DNA of 64,000 bases from Pithys albifrons albifrons. Taxonomy: Eukaryota > Chordata > Aves > Passeriformes > Thamnophilidae. Positions 31,903-43,500 of the stretch are shown here, one piece after another (the first letter of the stretch is position 1; each line of letters opens with the position of its first letter). The DNA lies in assembly GCF_047495875.1 (NCBI RefSeq), contig NC_092461.1, positions 94,432,431-94,496,430 of the forward strand, in the 5' to 3' direction. Both the position numbers and the translations under genes were made by a program. Under the pieces are notes generated by a model. It made no database searches and had not been told where the DNA came from. It saw only the letters and a program-made list of their open reading frames with translations.

Positions 31903-32419
31903 GCACCCAGGGCAACCCTACTGGAAAGCAGCTTTGCAGAGAAGGACATGGGGAGTCCCAAAGGACACCGAGCTGTACACAAGCAAGCACCGTGGCCTTG
32001 GGGCAAAGATGGTATCTGGGCTGCATTAGGCAAAGCATTGCAAGCAGCTCAGAGAAAAAATCCTTCATCTCTGCTCAGCACTGGTGAGGCCACACACCTG
32101 GAGTTCTGTGACCAGTCCTGGACTACTCAGTTCAAGAGACATGTAGACTTACTGGAGAAATTCCAGCATAGAGCAGCAAAGTTGATGGACCAGAATATCT
32201 CTTCCACTGAAGAACTTAGAGCTGGAACTATTGAGCCTGGAGAAGAGAAGGCTCAGAGGGATCTTACCAAGTTGCCCAGAGAGGTGGTCGTGGCTTTGTA
32301 ATTGCAGATACTCAAAAGTCATCTGGACATGTGTTCTAAGTGGCACTGCTTGAGTCAGTGTGTTGGACTCAGTGATCTCCAGAGGTCCCTTGTAACATCA
32401 ATCATGCTGTGATTCTGTG
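31903..32419 (+). mobile_element. CR1 LINE, 3' part of the split copy
   Basis: Resumes with 'ctggaaagcagctttgcaga', then 'gggctgcattaggcaaag', 'ctcagcactggtgaggcc' and 'tggagaagagaaggctcag', and ends with the CR1 3' terminus 'gaggtcccttgtaac...gctgtgattctgtg'. About 100-150 bp of consensus are missing between 32261 and 32270. Together with 30610-31013 this is one 5'-truncated insertion. Confidence 0.85.
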
Positions 32420-35400
32420 TTTTTGAGCGGTCTGAACTTTTTCCGAAGGCACAGCACAGGCCTGAGGTCTGCTCATTTAAACGGTTATGTGGATCTCTGT
32501 ACTCCTCTATGGACAATGGGATTAAGGTCAGGATTTTAGTATGCTGGATTCACATATTTCTATTTTTTTAATAACTTGGAAATTCTTAAACATATTTATG
32601 ATTTTACATTTTTACTCAAACACAGGCCTTTTAGGAGTAACACCTTTTATATTCATCTTGTAAAGTATAAAGATTTATATTGGGAATATATACAGGATCT
32701 AGCAAACTAGGATGTCTTGTTCTAATTGAACCTCTACTGAACAATATTTAATTCATAAGAATATGGAACTAATTATGGCTAAACACTTATATATTACTGT
32801 CTTGTTTGTTTGTTTGTTTGTTTTCCTCCTCAGAGGAAAGTAATATTGAACAGGGAGAAAAAGTACAGATCTTGAGCAATATTTTGTTCCTGTAAAATTC
32901 CTATTAATCTGAAATGATTTTCCAATTACTGTAATTTGCTCAGTGATCAGAGGGAGAATGTATTAATTTTTCTTTTATTTTGTTTTCGGAGAAAATCTGG
33001 TGATTATTATTATGAGGATTATGGATCAAGTAGTTTTTCCTTGCAACACTTATTTCATATGTCCCATGTGTTGTGTGATAACAAGAAAAAGAGGCAACAG
33101 AAGTGTTTTTTCCTGAGCTCAGATAAGAATATAGGTGGATTTAGTGAGCTTCTCTTTTGGTTTTGAAGCTTTTATCAGGGCTGTTGATATATCAAATTTG
33201 GTCAATTTCCCTTTAGTATGAAGCATGTAAGAACTTCCTTTTTCTTTCCTGGAAAAGAGAAAAGTTTTGAGACTTGACGTTGCCTTCTCTGTGTATCTTG
33301 TGTGTATATTTCCTAGAAATAAAGCTATCATGCTCCATTCTGGATTTTGCACATTGTAATACCTCTGTCTTTTGTTAATTTATCTTGAAGGTATGCAAAC
33401 ATGATATTGGTGTTCAGTTTCTTTTATAAAATTTACAAGTATTGTTTTTCCATGCACATTTTAAATATCTCTGTTCTTTCTCAGAATGAGTTACTAAAAC
33501 CTGAGAATTTCAGTCTGCACAACTTGATTTTTTCTCCAATTCCTTGTGAAAGAATGATTACTGTTTTCTTACTGTTTTGTTACAGAATGGAGCTTGCCTT
33601 TAGTTGATTCCCTTACTTGAAAACTTTAACAAAGCCAGAGTTGCTATGCTAACAGGTCTTACTGGATAATTTGAGTTTCTGAACACTAGTTTATCACAGC
33701 TCTTATGCTATATCAGCAAAACACAAATACAGTTTCAAAACTGGACTTGGGATATCAGTGGTGAAACAGTGCTGCAAACAAATGTCTCATGCCTTATCCA
33801 ATGAATATTTCAGAATTCAGTATTACCTATTGGTTATGTATAGCTAACTAAAAAACAAAAATCATTTAATATTTCAAGGGTAAATAGCTATAAAAATGAC
33901 TAAGGAATTGCTAGAATTAAATGCTCTATGTAGAATGTACCTGCAGGGAAGCTTTACTTTATGGAGTCATTTAGACATTGGCAGCCTAAGATATGGGCAA
34001 AACCATGTGTGAGTTTTGCAGTGTTTTCAAAGTAATAAAATTATGCTCAATGTTTCTTGAGTTCACCAAAAGTCTGTTAGTCTAGTTTTATTCCTTCTGG
34101 GTATCCAAGCTAAAAATGAATATGTATGGCTAGAAACAAACATTTTAGGGGTTTATTTACAACATTCAGGGATTTTCTGACATTTAAGAGGCTAAAATGA
34201 TTTTTAGCTCTCTACATATAAAGTGCACTGTGTATTTGATATTTTGTATAAAAATTTTATTTGTACTGTAATGTCATTACACCTATAAAAAGGCAGAATT
34301 ATTTATATTAACAGAAGAATAGCAGCACTCATTTCTTTCTAACATTATGTTAATGTTTCAGAGATTTAAAAGATACTATACATATGCTCTACAAATGTAT
34401 GCATTTCTCAACATATTATCTTTTGGTGGACATTTTAGAGTAAGGATAAATTCACTTAATAACTCTGTGTGACTTAATTTAAAAAATATTGACTATTTGT
34501 CTCCTGAATAATTGCTGTATTGGTGATTACTTACAAAAACCATTTGCATCTCTGCACAGTGAATAGATTGGCAGTAAAAATTATATGCTAAATAATTAAT
34601 TTTTTTCAATCTCCCAATCTATGAGAAACAATTTTGTTTTAAAAACAAACAAGAAATACACATAGCAAAGCACTATAAAATCTGTATTTTTTTTCTAGAA
34701 TGAGTCTATAAATACAGCTACAGTGACATGCTTACAGCTCAGTAAGTTGATTATTTAGGACACTTACTCTACCCCAAGTGACAACAAAAGATAGTTAGCT
34801 CTGCACACTCAACCATTGAACCAATACTTACAGTGTGATAGTTTAAAGAGAAGTATTGCACATGTAAGTTGAAGACCTTATAAATCCTTTTGTAAGCATA
34901 TAAAATACTTTCTATAGAAACTTGCATCATAACTCTAATAAGATATTTGTCATCTCTGAGATGTCTTTATATAAGCCAAACTTCAAAGACCTTTAATTGC
35001 AATGCTGTGACTAAAGATAGGGATGGAATTTCTCTGTGGTCTGGACTGTATGATTGAAAATCCTTTCTATCGGTTGAATTAGCAGGGATGGGAAGTCACA
35101 TTCACATATCTCAGATGGGGCCCTGAGTGAACTGAAGACACAAGTTTAAAAGAGGCAAGTGTGAATGGGAAAATTAGGAAGTTTCTTTCATTTATGTCTT
35201 GACTCAGCAGTGAAGGAAAACAGCGAGCACATGGAATGGTGTTTTGAACAGATCCAAAACATTGTGAGAGCTGAACCAAATTGCAACAAAATTGTAAGTA
35301 ATGCAGGCAAGGTTCAGAAAGCAGTAAGCCATACTGAGGCAGAGCACAGCTCCATCTGCTTCAGTATCCTGCTTGCAGTAATGGCCATTAGCAGGTTCAT

Positions 35401-35535
35401 ATCTATTTCTTTTGAGTAATCTTTCATATTCTAGTGGTGTGTCTCAGATGCTTCCAAATACTTTGCCTCTGTATTCAATAGTCCTCTTTGAGTCTTATTT
35501 CTGTCAGTTTGCCTAGTCCAGTTTTGAACCCATGC
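32420..35535. other. AT-rich sequence, nothing recognised
   Basis: About 3.1 kb with a (TTTG)n microsatellite at 32801-32822. No gene or repeat family recognised. Confidence 0.45.
32801..32822. repeat. (TTTG)n microsatellite
   Basis: About five TTTG units. Confidence 0.9.
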
Positions 35536-35539
35536 TGTC

Positions 35540-36760
35540 TGCTTCTGCTACATGATCTGGAATGGAATTCCACTCCTTAACTATATATTGGCTTCCCTTT
35601 GTTTTGGACTGCGGTCCTGTTACGTGTGGTGACTCTTAATACCTGGGATTGAACATCATATTCATATTAAACCTCTCCATTTATAATTTCATGTTCCTTG
35701 ATAATTTTGCACTCAATCCTGTATCTTGCAGGCTTAAGAAACCTCATATATTCAGTTTTTCTTTAAATGAGCTGTTCATAGCTCTTCTCATCATTGTTGA
35801 CCCTTACCCTCTGAGTGAAAAGGACTAGAAACACAAATAATTTTCAATACTTGATGTATTATGGATCTACACAGTGGTACAATAATGACTTTTTCTTCTT
35901 TTTCCTATTATTTTTCTAATATCCTATATAATTGCATATTTTCACCTACACTGAACTTCAGTTTTCTTGTCATTTACCAGTATTCCTCAAAGAACTTTCT
36001 CTTGTCTGATATTTCAGAAGCTTTGAGCTTATCACTGAAAAGATCGGACTGAGATTGCTGGTTTTTTCTTCAATATGTCTCACTTTATTATCAATACTGA
36101 ATTTTGGCTTCCTATTTTTGTCCAGTTAGTATCATGAATATCATTCCTGCAGTTCTTTGCAAACAGCTTTTATGTGATCTGTTACAATAGGTTTATATTG
36201 CTAACAACCTTTGTTACCTCCCTGATATTTCCATATCAATTAAGAACTTTATATAAAACGTACCTCATGGTGATTCCACTGGTGTCTTTCCTGTGTCATG
36301 AAAAATTATAATTTGTTCTGTGGCTTTTATCTTCAAACCTGTTTAATCTCTATGAAATCTTGTTATTCCTTGGCCATTTAGCTTCTTCAAGAATTATTGA
36401 TGATAAATCATGTTGAAAACTCCTTGGAAGTTCAAGTAGACTGTAACAAGTACACTTCACTTATTCATGTACTGACTTTTTCAAGGAACTCCATCAGGTC
36501 TTTGATGTCTTTGATGTGTCTTACCAAAAACATGTTGATTCCTTCTCAGTGTATCATATCCATCCACTAAATTCTGTTTCTTCTTATAGCTTCTAACAGT
36601 TTTCCTGGCATAGGCATCTGAGACAATGGTCAGTAGTTCCACAGAACTCCAGGGAAAAGAAGCTTCACAAACAGATGTCATATTTACCATCTTCCAGACT
36701 TCTGGTGCTTGAAAAGGATAAAGGGAGAGGATTTGCACCAAAGAAGTAGCTCACTGTTTT
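35540..36760 (-). mobile_element. Very old CR1/L3-type LINE remnant, minus strand
   Basis: 36350-36760 on the minus strand keeps a decayed reverse transcriptase block: a 'GKTHQRHQRPDGVP' stretch followed by VYLNFQGVFNMIYHQ, which matches the (V/I)YLDF.KAFD.(V/I)(P/Y)H motif of CR1/L2/L3-type elements. 35540-35830 resembles the 3' region of such elements read in reverse ('ctggaatggaattccactcc', then 'taaacctctccatttataat'). The orders agree with one minus-strand insertion. Highly diverged, with many stops; the middle part is weak. Confidence 0.55.
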
Positions 36761-36764
36761 AAGC

Positions 36765-38150
36765 TCAGGTTTTTCTAGAAGTGTCATGGATATACAAATA
36801 GGCAGTTATTAATCTCTACTCTTCTATCAACTTTGTGTTTCTTTCTTCCTTATTTTATTCCATCCTTTTTACTCCTTGTGATATTGTGCATCTGCCTATG
36901 TTACAAGCTCTCCCAAATAACAGAACTCCAACTTGATTTTTAACATGTTACATTGAAAACAAGGGAAATTTAAAAAGTTGAAAAAAGGTGGATCCAAGTA
37001 AAACTACCTAAACTCACTATTATAATAAACAAACAAATGTGAAGAGGGAAATGAACAGGCCAAGACTTATGTCCTGAACATAGACTTAACTAATAAATAA
37101 AAAAAATCATCTGTCAGTTTAGACATACCTGATGTGAAAACAGTCCAAAAGAAAACCAGTTTCTTATGAACAACATTAAATAAGCTTTCAGATCACAGCT
37201 GTCACATCCACCACTCCGGGGGATCTTCTATGAGGAATCATACCTTCTGTATACTATTCAAGAAAGAATCATGAAGTAACTCACAAGGAAAAGTCTGGCT
37301 GCTAAATTGAAATGATGCTGGCTAAAGTTCAGGGCCATGTGTTGAATATGTAACCTCTTCTGTCTAATTACCATCTTCTTACCACCTTTTTGCAACTTGA
37401 CCGTATTTTCCCTGTTTCCTATTTATTTGTTTTGTTTAATCAGATCTGACATATTCAGTAAAAACTACTGTGGACTGACCAGTGAAGCAACTACACATGC
37501 TGTCACAAAAAACTTGACACAGATAAAATTTTGCTTATGGCTGCTGAAATGAGAAGAGGCTGGTGGCTGCCTCTTGAAAGCAGCAAGGTTAAAAACAGCA
37601 GTAAGCATCACAGACAGACACAAACAGCATTTTACTTGTCTTTTTGTTTTCTGCACTTTCTTGTATACTTGCCTTCAAAGCAGCAGCTTTTATTTCCACT
37701 GCAAATCCAGTTCATCTTACCTTACTTTGCCTCAAGAAGGACAGTTGTTTTCATCTTTAGCTCTAATATAATGCCAAACTGTTTATGCCTCTGCAATTTC
37801 TCAGAAGTAGTGAGGGAAAGAAAGCAAAAGACATTGTCAAAATGAAGACTGAAATTCTTTTTATTTCAAGCTTTAAGTATTTTTCATATCTTTCACTGTA
37901 CTCTAAACAGAACCCAGCCTGCTGAGACTTCTGTTAAAACCCCTGAATCTTAACAGCCCATTGTAGTTGTATGGCAAGATTGTCTTGTATCTATCTATGT
38001 GTGACATCCTGGCTCAAATGTTCCATCAAAATCTGCACCATTCCTCACACCCTCTTTTATTCTGGACAGGACTCCCACCTCATTGTCAAGAAAAAACATT
38101 TAGGGGCCAACTGCCTTCAGTAGCTGCTGCTGGTTTAGATTTGACTAGTT
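36765..38150. other. No feature recognised
   Basis: AT-rich, no gene or repeat family recognised. Confidence 0.4.
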
Positions 38151-38154
38151 TTGG

Positions 38155-38506
38155 CTAGGAATTGAGTCCATCATTATCAAATTTGCAGATGACACCAAGC
38201 TGGGAGGGAGTGTCAACCTGCTGGAAGGCAGGAGGGCTCTGCAGAGAGACCTGGATAGCCTGGAGAGGTGGGCTGATTCCAATGGGATGAGGTTCAACAA
38301 GGCCAAGTGCCGGCTCCTGCACTTTGGCCACAACAATCCCATACAGTGCCACAGGCTGGGCACAGAGTGGCTGGAGAGCAGCCAGCCAGAAACGGATCTG
38401 GGGGTTTGGATTCACAGGGGGCTGAACATGAGACAGCAATGTGCCCAGGTGGCCAAGAAGGAAACTGGGATCTTAGTCGGTATTAGGAATAGTGTGGCTG
38501 GCAGAT
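38155..38506 (+). pseudogene. CR1 ORF2 reverse transcriptase C-terminus
   Basis: About 115 codons read almost through from [12 protein letters not shown] to [13 protein letters not shown]. The catalytic Asp pair of FADD is present, but the N-terminal two thirds of the protein are absent, so it cannot function. Confidence 0.85.
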
Positions 38507-39068
38507 GAGGGAAGTGATCCTTCCCCTGTACTCAGCACTGGTGAGGCCACAGCTCGAGTATTGTGTTCAGTTCTGAACCCCTCAGTTCAGGAAAGATATT
38601 GAGGTGCTGAAGCAGGTCTAGAGAAGAGCAACAAGGCTGGTGAAGGGGCTTGAGCACAAGTGGTATGAGAAGAGGCTGAGGGAGCTGGGGTTATTTAGTC
38701 TGGAGAAGAGAAGGCTCAGGGGTGACCTCATCACTCTCTACAACAACCTGAAAGGAGGTTGTAGCCTGATGGGGATTGGTCTCTTCTCCCAGCCAACCAG
38801 CAGCAGAACAAGCATAGGCTTAAGCTCTATCAGGGGAGGTTTAGTTTGGATATTAGAAATAAATTCTTTACAGAGAGAGTAATCAGGCATTGGAATGGCC
38901 TGCCCAGAGAGGTGGTGGATTCACTGTCCCTGAAGATTTTTAAGATGATACTGAATGTAGCACTCAGTGCCATGATTTAGTAATCACAATGGTGTTGGAT
39001 CAAGGGCTCAACTTGATGATCTTGGGCGTCTCTTCCAACCCAGTTGACCCTATCATTCTATGACTCTG
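38155..39068 (+). mobile_element. CR1 LINE, 3' part including the RT FADD block
   Basis: 5'-truncated CR1 of about 900 bp. It starts in the reverse transcriptase with [15 protein letters not shown] (FADD catalytic motif) and continues [25 protein letters not shown] (the 'W...MRFN..KC.LLH.G' block) and [21 protein letters not shown], with a stop near 38506. The 3' UTR holds 'tggagaagagaaggctcag' and ends 'gatcttgggcgtctcttcc...tcattctatgactctg', a CR1 terminus. It is better preserved than the other CR1 copies here. No duplication seen, as usual for CR1. Confidence 0.92.
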
Positions 39069-39688
39069 CTACCCATTTAGAACAGAAGCCATGAACACAG
39101 GGATTGATACTCTATGAGGAAAATGTGCCCTTGAGGTGACCTAAGTTGGATACTGTAGGAAGATTTCTCAGTGAACTCACAACCTTATGAGGGAAAGGTA
39201 GGCCAGAATCATAGGTATATCAAACAGAAACAGGAGGAGAGGAAGGATGAAAGAAACCACAGCACTGTATGTTTGTTGTACTTCTTGACTTATTTAAATT
39301 CTAAGATAAATGACAGCTTATGTGCTGGAGTGAGTGTTATTAGCTATTCTGTAAATTTTAATTCCTTCCATGTGCACTAGTCCTAATAGTATGGCATTGA
39401 AAACATAAGAGGTAGAAGAAGGAATGTCAGAGAGAACACTTTTCTTTTGCCAATTCTTTTGACCCTTTTAAAGAAGAATCTGCGGTAAATAAATTACAGA
39501 GTGCTTTAATGTTTCCTCCAGTGACAGAGAGAAAGATGGTATCCAAATGTAGAAGTTTTGCTAGATGCTTTCTCTGTCCAGTGTTTATAAATTGCACGAT
39601 TATGGAGACTTGAGTACTTTACAAGGATTTTTTTTTTCCTCTTCAGTTGAGATTTTCAAAAACTAATTTTCTATATCATGATAACAAT
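39069..39688. other. No feature recognised
   Basis: AT-rich spacer between CR1 and the solo LTR. Confidence 0.4.
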
Positions 39689-40314
39689 TGTCCTATTTCA
39701 GCAGGAGGGACCAGCTAACCCTGTGTGGGGGTGATCAAAGCTGTGTATTCTACCCCCTCTATTCATTCCCCAAGAACAATGGGCCATTAGCAGCAGCTGC
39801 CCAGGGAGCCATTATCACCTTCACACCCAGCCTGAGGGGGTGGAGCTGCTAATGGGCCATCAACAGCTCAATACCCCCTGGCTCCCAGAGTTAATCACCC
39901 ATTGTGTGAGTCCCCGCCCAGGGGGAGGGACTGGGTGCTCCCTGAGGGTACATAAGTGGTGGGTAAGAAGACCTCAGGAACTTCTTGTCAGATCCAGAGC
40001 AGCAGCAGGACCTTGACAGGAGGAGATCACCACTCTCGCCCAGACCACAGCCCTCGCCTGCACCAACAGGTTTTTCATTTCCTTTTGCTCTGGACTTGGG
40101 GGAACCGCAGGGGTCTCAGCACAAGGGCAAACAAACCCCCTTGGGTTTGTGCCCCAGGACACTGGGTTATACTGCTGGGGTATTGTGAGTTGAAAGCAAT
40201 TTCCCTTGTGTGTCAGTGTTGTTATTGTAATGTTATTATTAAATTTTAGCTCTGACTTATAATCTCTCTCATAGTGAGTTCATTTCCCCTGCTGGTTCGC
40301 CTTTAAACCAGCAC
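39689..40314 (+). mobile_element. Solo LTR of an endogenous retrovirus, + strand
   Basis: Begins TGTCCTATTTCAGCAGG and ends ...AAACCAGCAC(A). ACAAT occurs on both sides (39684-39688 and 40315-40319), consistent with a 5-bp duplication, although the exact right end is ambiguous by one base. It is GC-richer than the flanks. A TATA-like CATAAG lies near 39951 and an ATTAAA polyadenylation-like signal at 40238-40243, in the order U3-R-U5. No retroviral genes are adjacent. Confidence 0.75.
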
Positions 40315-40319
40315 ACAAT

Positions 40320-42755
40320 TCACAATGTAAATGTAATTGTTTTTAAAGGCCTATGAAACAGAAAAAAGTATCTGGTTTATGGATGGAGAAACTTTTTAGA
40401 CATTGGGTAAATGAGTTGCTGTCTCAGAGGAAGTCTGGATGTAAAGGTAAGGAATACTCTAAGAAGACCTTGGTTGTTCTGCCCTAGCCACTTGTCCTTT
40501 AATAATTTTCTGTGCATATGATGGTACAAGATTAAACATGCCTGAACTGGGGCTTGCTCCATTTGGTTGTCTTTACACTGTGCAGAAATATACAAAGTTG
40601 CATCTTCCAAACCTTTGCACAGTTTTGCACTCTTTGTGGCTTATAGTATGTTGTGCCCACAGAAGTTGTCTTTGTGTTTGATGCTACTCAGCAGAATTTT
40701 CTTCCAAAGTTAGTCTAATCAACCTTGAAATGCTTAAAATACCCTGTAGAGATGACTTACAAATTTAAATGTTTTTTTTTTTTTGTGGACCAAATACCTT
40801 TATTTTATCTAAATTATCTGTTTCATCTGCTCACTAGTTATTGCTCTGGAAAAAAACCCCTGTGAACAATAACGTCATATTTACCTTTTCTAAGCCATAT
40901 TAGAATTCCATTAATAATAATAAGATGTTTTCTTTGTTGCCTTTTTTCCATTTTTTTCTTTCTTTGTAATTGCAATTAGTACTATTGCTCTTCTCTGTTA
41001 CTGCTCCAGTCCAGATATATCCTTTCTGCAACTGGTAGGTCAGACTCACATTCAGTATGCTTGATGTGGCCACATTATGGGTTTATACTGTTAGTTTATG
41101 CTGATTTATGATGCATTTCTTTCCTAATAATTGCTATTTGTCTGTTCATTCATCTCCCCCCTACCCCCACCCCACCAAAAAAGGAGAAAAAAAGCATAAA
41201 AACCCCCCAACCAACCAACAGCCAACCCCCCTAAACAAACAAACAAACAAAATACAGGAGATACAAGAAAGCAAACAAGCAAGCAACCCTCATCCCAGGT
41301 TTTTGGACTAGTTGGACTATTTTGTCATTTAAAAGCATTCATGATACTTAGAACACCTGTTTTCTTGTTTGTGTGTTTTTTTTGGTTGGGTTCCCCCCTC
41401 CCTCTGCCCGCCCCCCCACCCCCCACCCCTTCCCGCCAAGTGTTATGTTTGTTATTTCCAAATCAGAACAACAAATAATATACCATAACTTCCTAAGTAA
41501 GAGAAAATTAAAACCAACCATTTCTTTCTAGGATCTCTAATCCTTCCTCCTGCACTGTCAGCGAAGTGAACTGCTCACAAGTCTGTAGCTTGGACCAGGC
41601 AAATTTTCAGAGCAGGAAAAGGATAAAAGGTCAGATTAGCATGTGTGGGGCTATAGCCTTGATAAACTCTTCATGAGTTGAGGGAAATGCCTCAGCCCCC
41701 TGGAGGGGTGCTCCCAGAACCATTTTCAGAGGACAAAGACTTCCCAATGTCTTTGCAAATGTGCTAAAGCCAGACTGATATGATTAACAAAGGGTTGAGT
41801 GTTGTGGAAATGAGGTGGCTCTCCTTTGTGATATCTTCTAGGAATTCAGGGAGCCAGCCCTTCAGGCCTATGCTGTCTATCACCCCAAAACCAATTATTG
41901 ACTGAAATGACTCAAACCGCCTAAGAGGAAAAAAAAAAGTATAAAATCAATTGACATGAGCAAAAACTGGGGAGAAATGCCATCGTCTCTGCAGAGGTAG
42001 TTGAGAGGAGCTGCCCTGTCTACTCCCACCTCTTCAAACAATGTAGGGGCAAGAAAACCATGTACTCTCTATACTTTATATTTTATATCTTATACTTTAC
42101 TCCCTTACAAGGCCTATTACTTTATACATTCTATCTGATGTCTTATACTGTGCCTGTTACGTTTTACCTTGTAAAGTATCTTATACTCTTATAATATGCT
42201 TTCACTTTTACCTCACAGCTACTTTGATGCTAATTTCACTGGGATATATCTTTAAAGGCACCTTATTTACTAACTGTGTTTTGCTATTTTAATACTAATA
42301 ATTATAACTTGCCTTACACATCATAACTTACTAAGAATATATCTCACTTTATAGTGGTTGTTGTGTTTCTTTAAGATGTGCAGTTCCTTTTTTTAACATG
42401 TGTGTTAATGGGAAGCAGCTGTATTCTTTCCTTTTGCTTTGCATTACAGAGAAGGTTGTGTGCAGTTCATTTTGTTGCTCTGTGTTATTGAGGGAGTTCT
42501 AGATTTGTGTTTTAAGTTGTGTTTCTGGTTAATAGCTTTTTGTTGTTAGTTAAGTCTTGTGGGAGGTACACTGCTGTATTTAAACTTAAGTTTGTGTGCT
42601 TGTCTCTGTAGAATGTGTTTTGTGCTGGTTTCTTTGGGGATTTTTGGTCATCAGTTAAAAACAGTCATGCAGCTAAGTGTTATCACTGGCAATGCAAAAC
42701 CCACAATAACTGTTACATATTTGTAATAATAAAAGTTATTTTGGGAGCTGCTATA
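40320..42755. other. AT-rich and low-complexity sequence, no gene
   Basis: 41156-41290 and 41383-41433 are C-rich or C/A-rich tracts. 41640-42000 is somewhat GC-richer with a TATA-like GTATAAAATC near 41939, so an old LTR is possible but unproven. 42060-42220 recurs around 'ttatactt', 'tttatacattctat' and 'cttatactct', an AT-rich degenerate simple repeat. Confidence 0.35.
41156..41433. repeat. C-rich and (CAAA)n/(CCAA)n low-complexity tracts
   Basis: 41156-41290 is built of C runs and (CAAA)n/(CCAA)n; 41394-41433 is almost pure C with a few A, T and G. A short ordinary stretch lies between. Confidence 0.85.
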
Positions 42756-43185
42756 GAGAAAGTTATTTTCTTGCTATTAAGTGTGGTCCTCATAGCAGAG
42801 TGTTGAAAATTCTTCCAGCCTGTGTGCTGTCCATTGTTTGACAGGCAGTGTTGGGTTCATAAGACTTCAATGTTCTGGAATGCTTATAGCTAATATCTTC
42901 ATAGAGAAAGTTCTTCCTGGCTATTAAGTGTGATCCTCATAGCACAGGTTGAAAATTCTTCCAGCCTGTGTGCTGCCCAGTATCAGGCAGGCAGTGTTGG
43001 GCTCATAAGGCTTCGATTTTCTGGAAAGGCTTGTAGCTAATAAGCTCTCCCTGGCTAAAGTGTGGTCCTCATGGGAAGGTCAAAAATCTTTCCAGCCTGT
43101 GTTCTGTCACGCGTTAGGCAGGCAGTGTTGGGTTCATAAAGCTGTGATTGTTCCATGGTTGCTTATAGCTAAGGACTTCATGTTA
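42756..43185. repeat. Tandem repeat, three units of about 134-147 bp
   Basis: Three copies of a unit containing 'ctattaagtgtggtcctcat', 'cttccagcctgtgtgctg', 'ggcaggcagtgttgggttca' and 'gcttatagctaa'. Anchors at 42774, 42921 and 43055 give periods of 147 and 134; the third unit has small deletions. Units are roughly 80-90% alike by eye. No frame runs through all three. Confidence 0.85.
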
Positions 43186-43436
43186 ATACAGGTGGGACAA
43201 GAAATCTTTGCATTTCTGCCTCTACATTAGAACCCTCCATTGAAATTGGCTTGTTCTGGTAAAGAACTTCCCTTTTAATATTTATTTTTCCTAAAAAGAA
43301 AATATTTACCAGGAAAATACTACATTAGTATTTTTTTTTACTAAGCACTGTAAGAGTTTTTCAGTACATTTTCTAATGATGTGTTTGCTAAGTGAAACCT
43401 CTCAATTATGTATAACACTAGACTAGACTAAAAGCA

Positions 43437-43500
43437 ACAGAATAGTTGAGTTGGAAGGGACCTACTGTAATCAGCTAGTCCAAATGCTTGAACTCTTTAG
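43437..43500 (-). mobile_element. CR1 3' end, minus strand
   Basis: 'acagaatagttgagttggaa' followed by 'gggacctactg' and 'agctagtccaa' is the reverse complement of a CR1 3' terminus. The older continuation to about 43620 cannot be aligned with confidence. Confidence 0.75.

Noticed and set aside
31897..32301. 134-codon + strand frame
   Set aside because: It runs across the LTR/CR1 junction and does not follow the CR1 protein frame.
42756..43185. CRISPR-like array
   Set aside because: The units are adjacent ~147-bp tandem copies without spacer structure, in a vertebrate genome.
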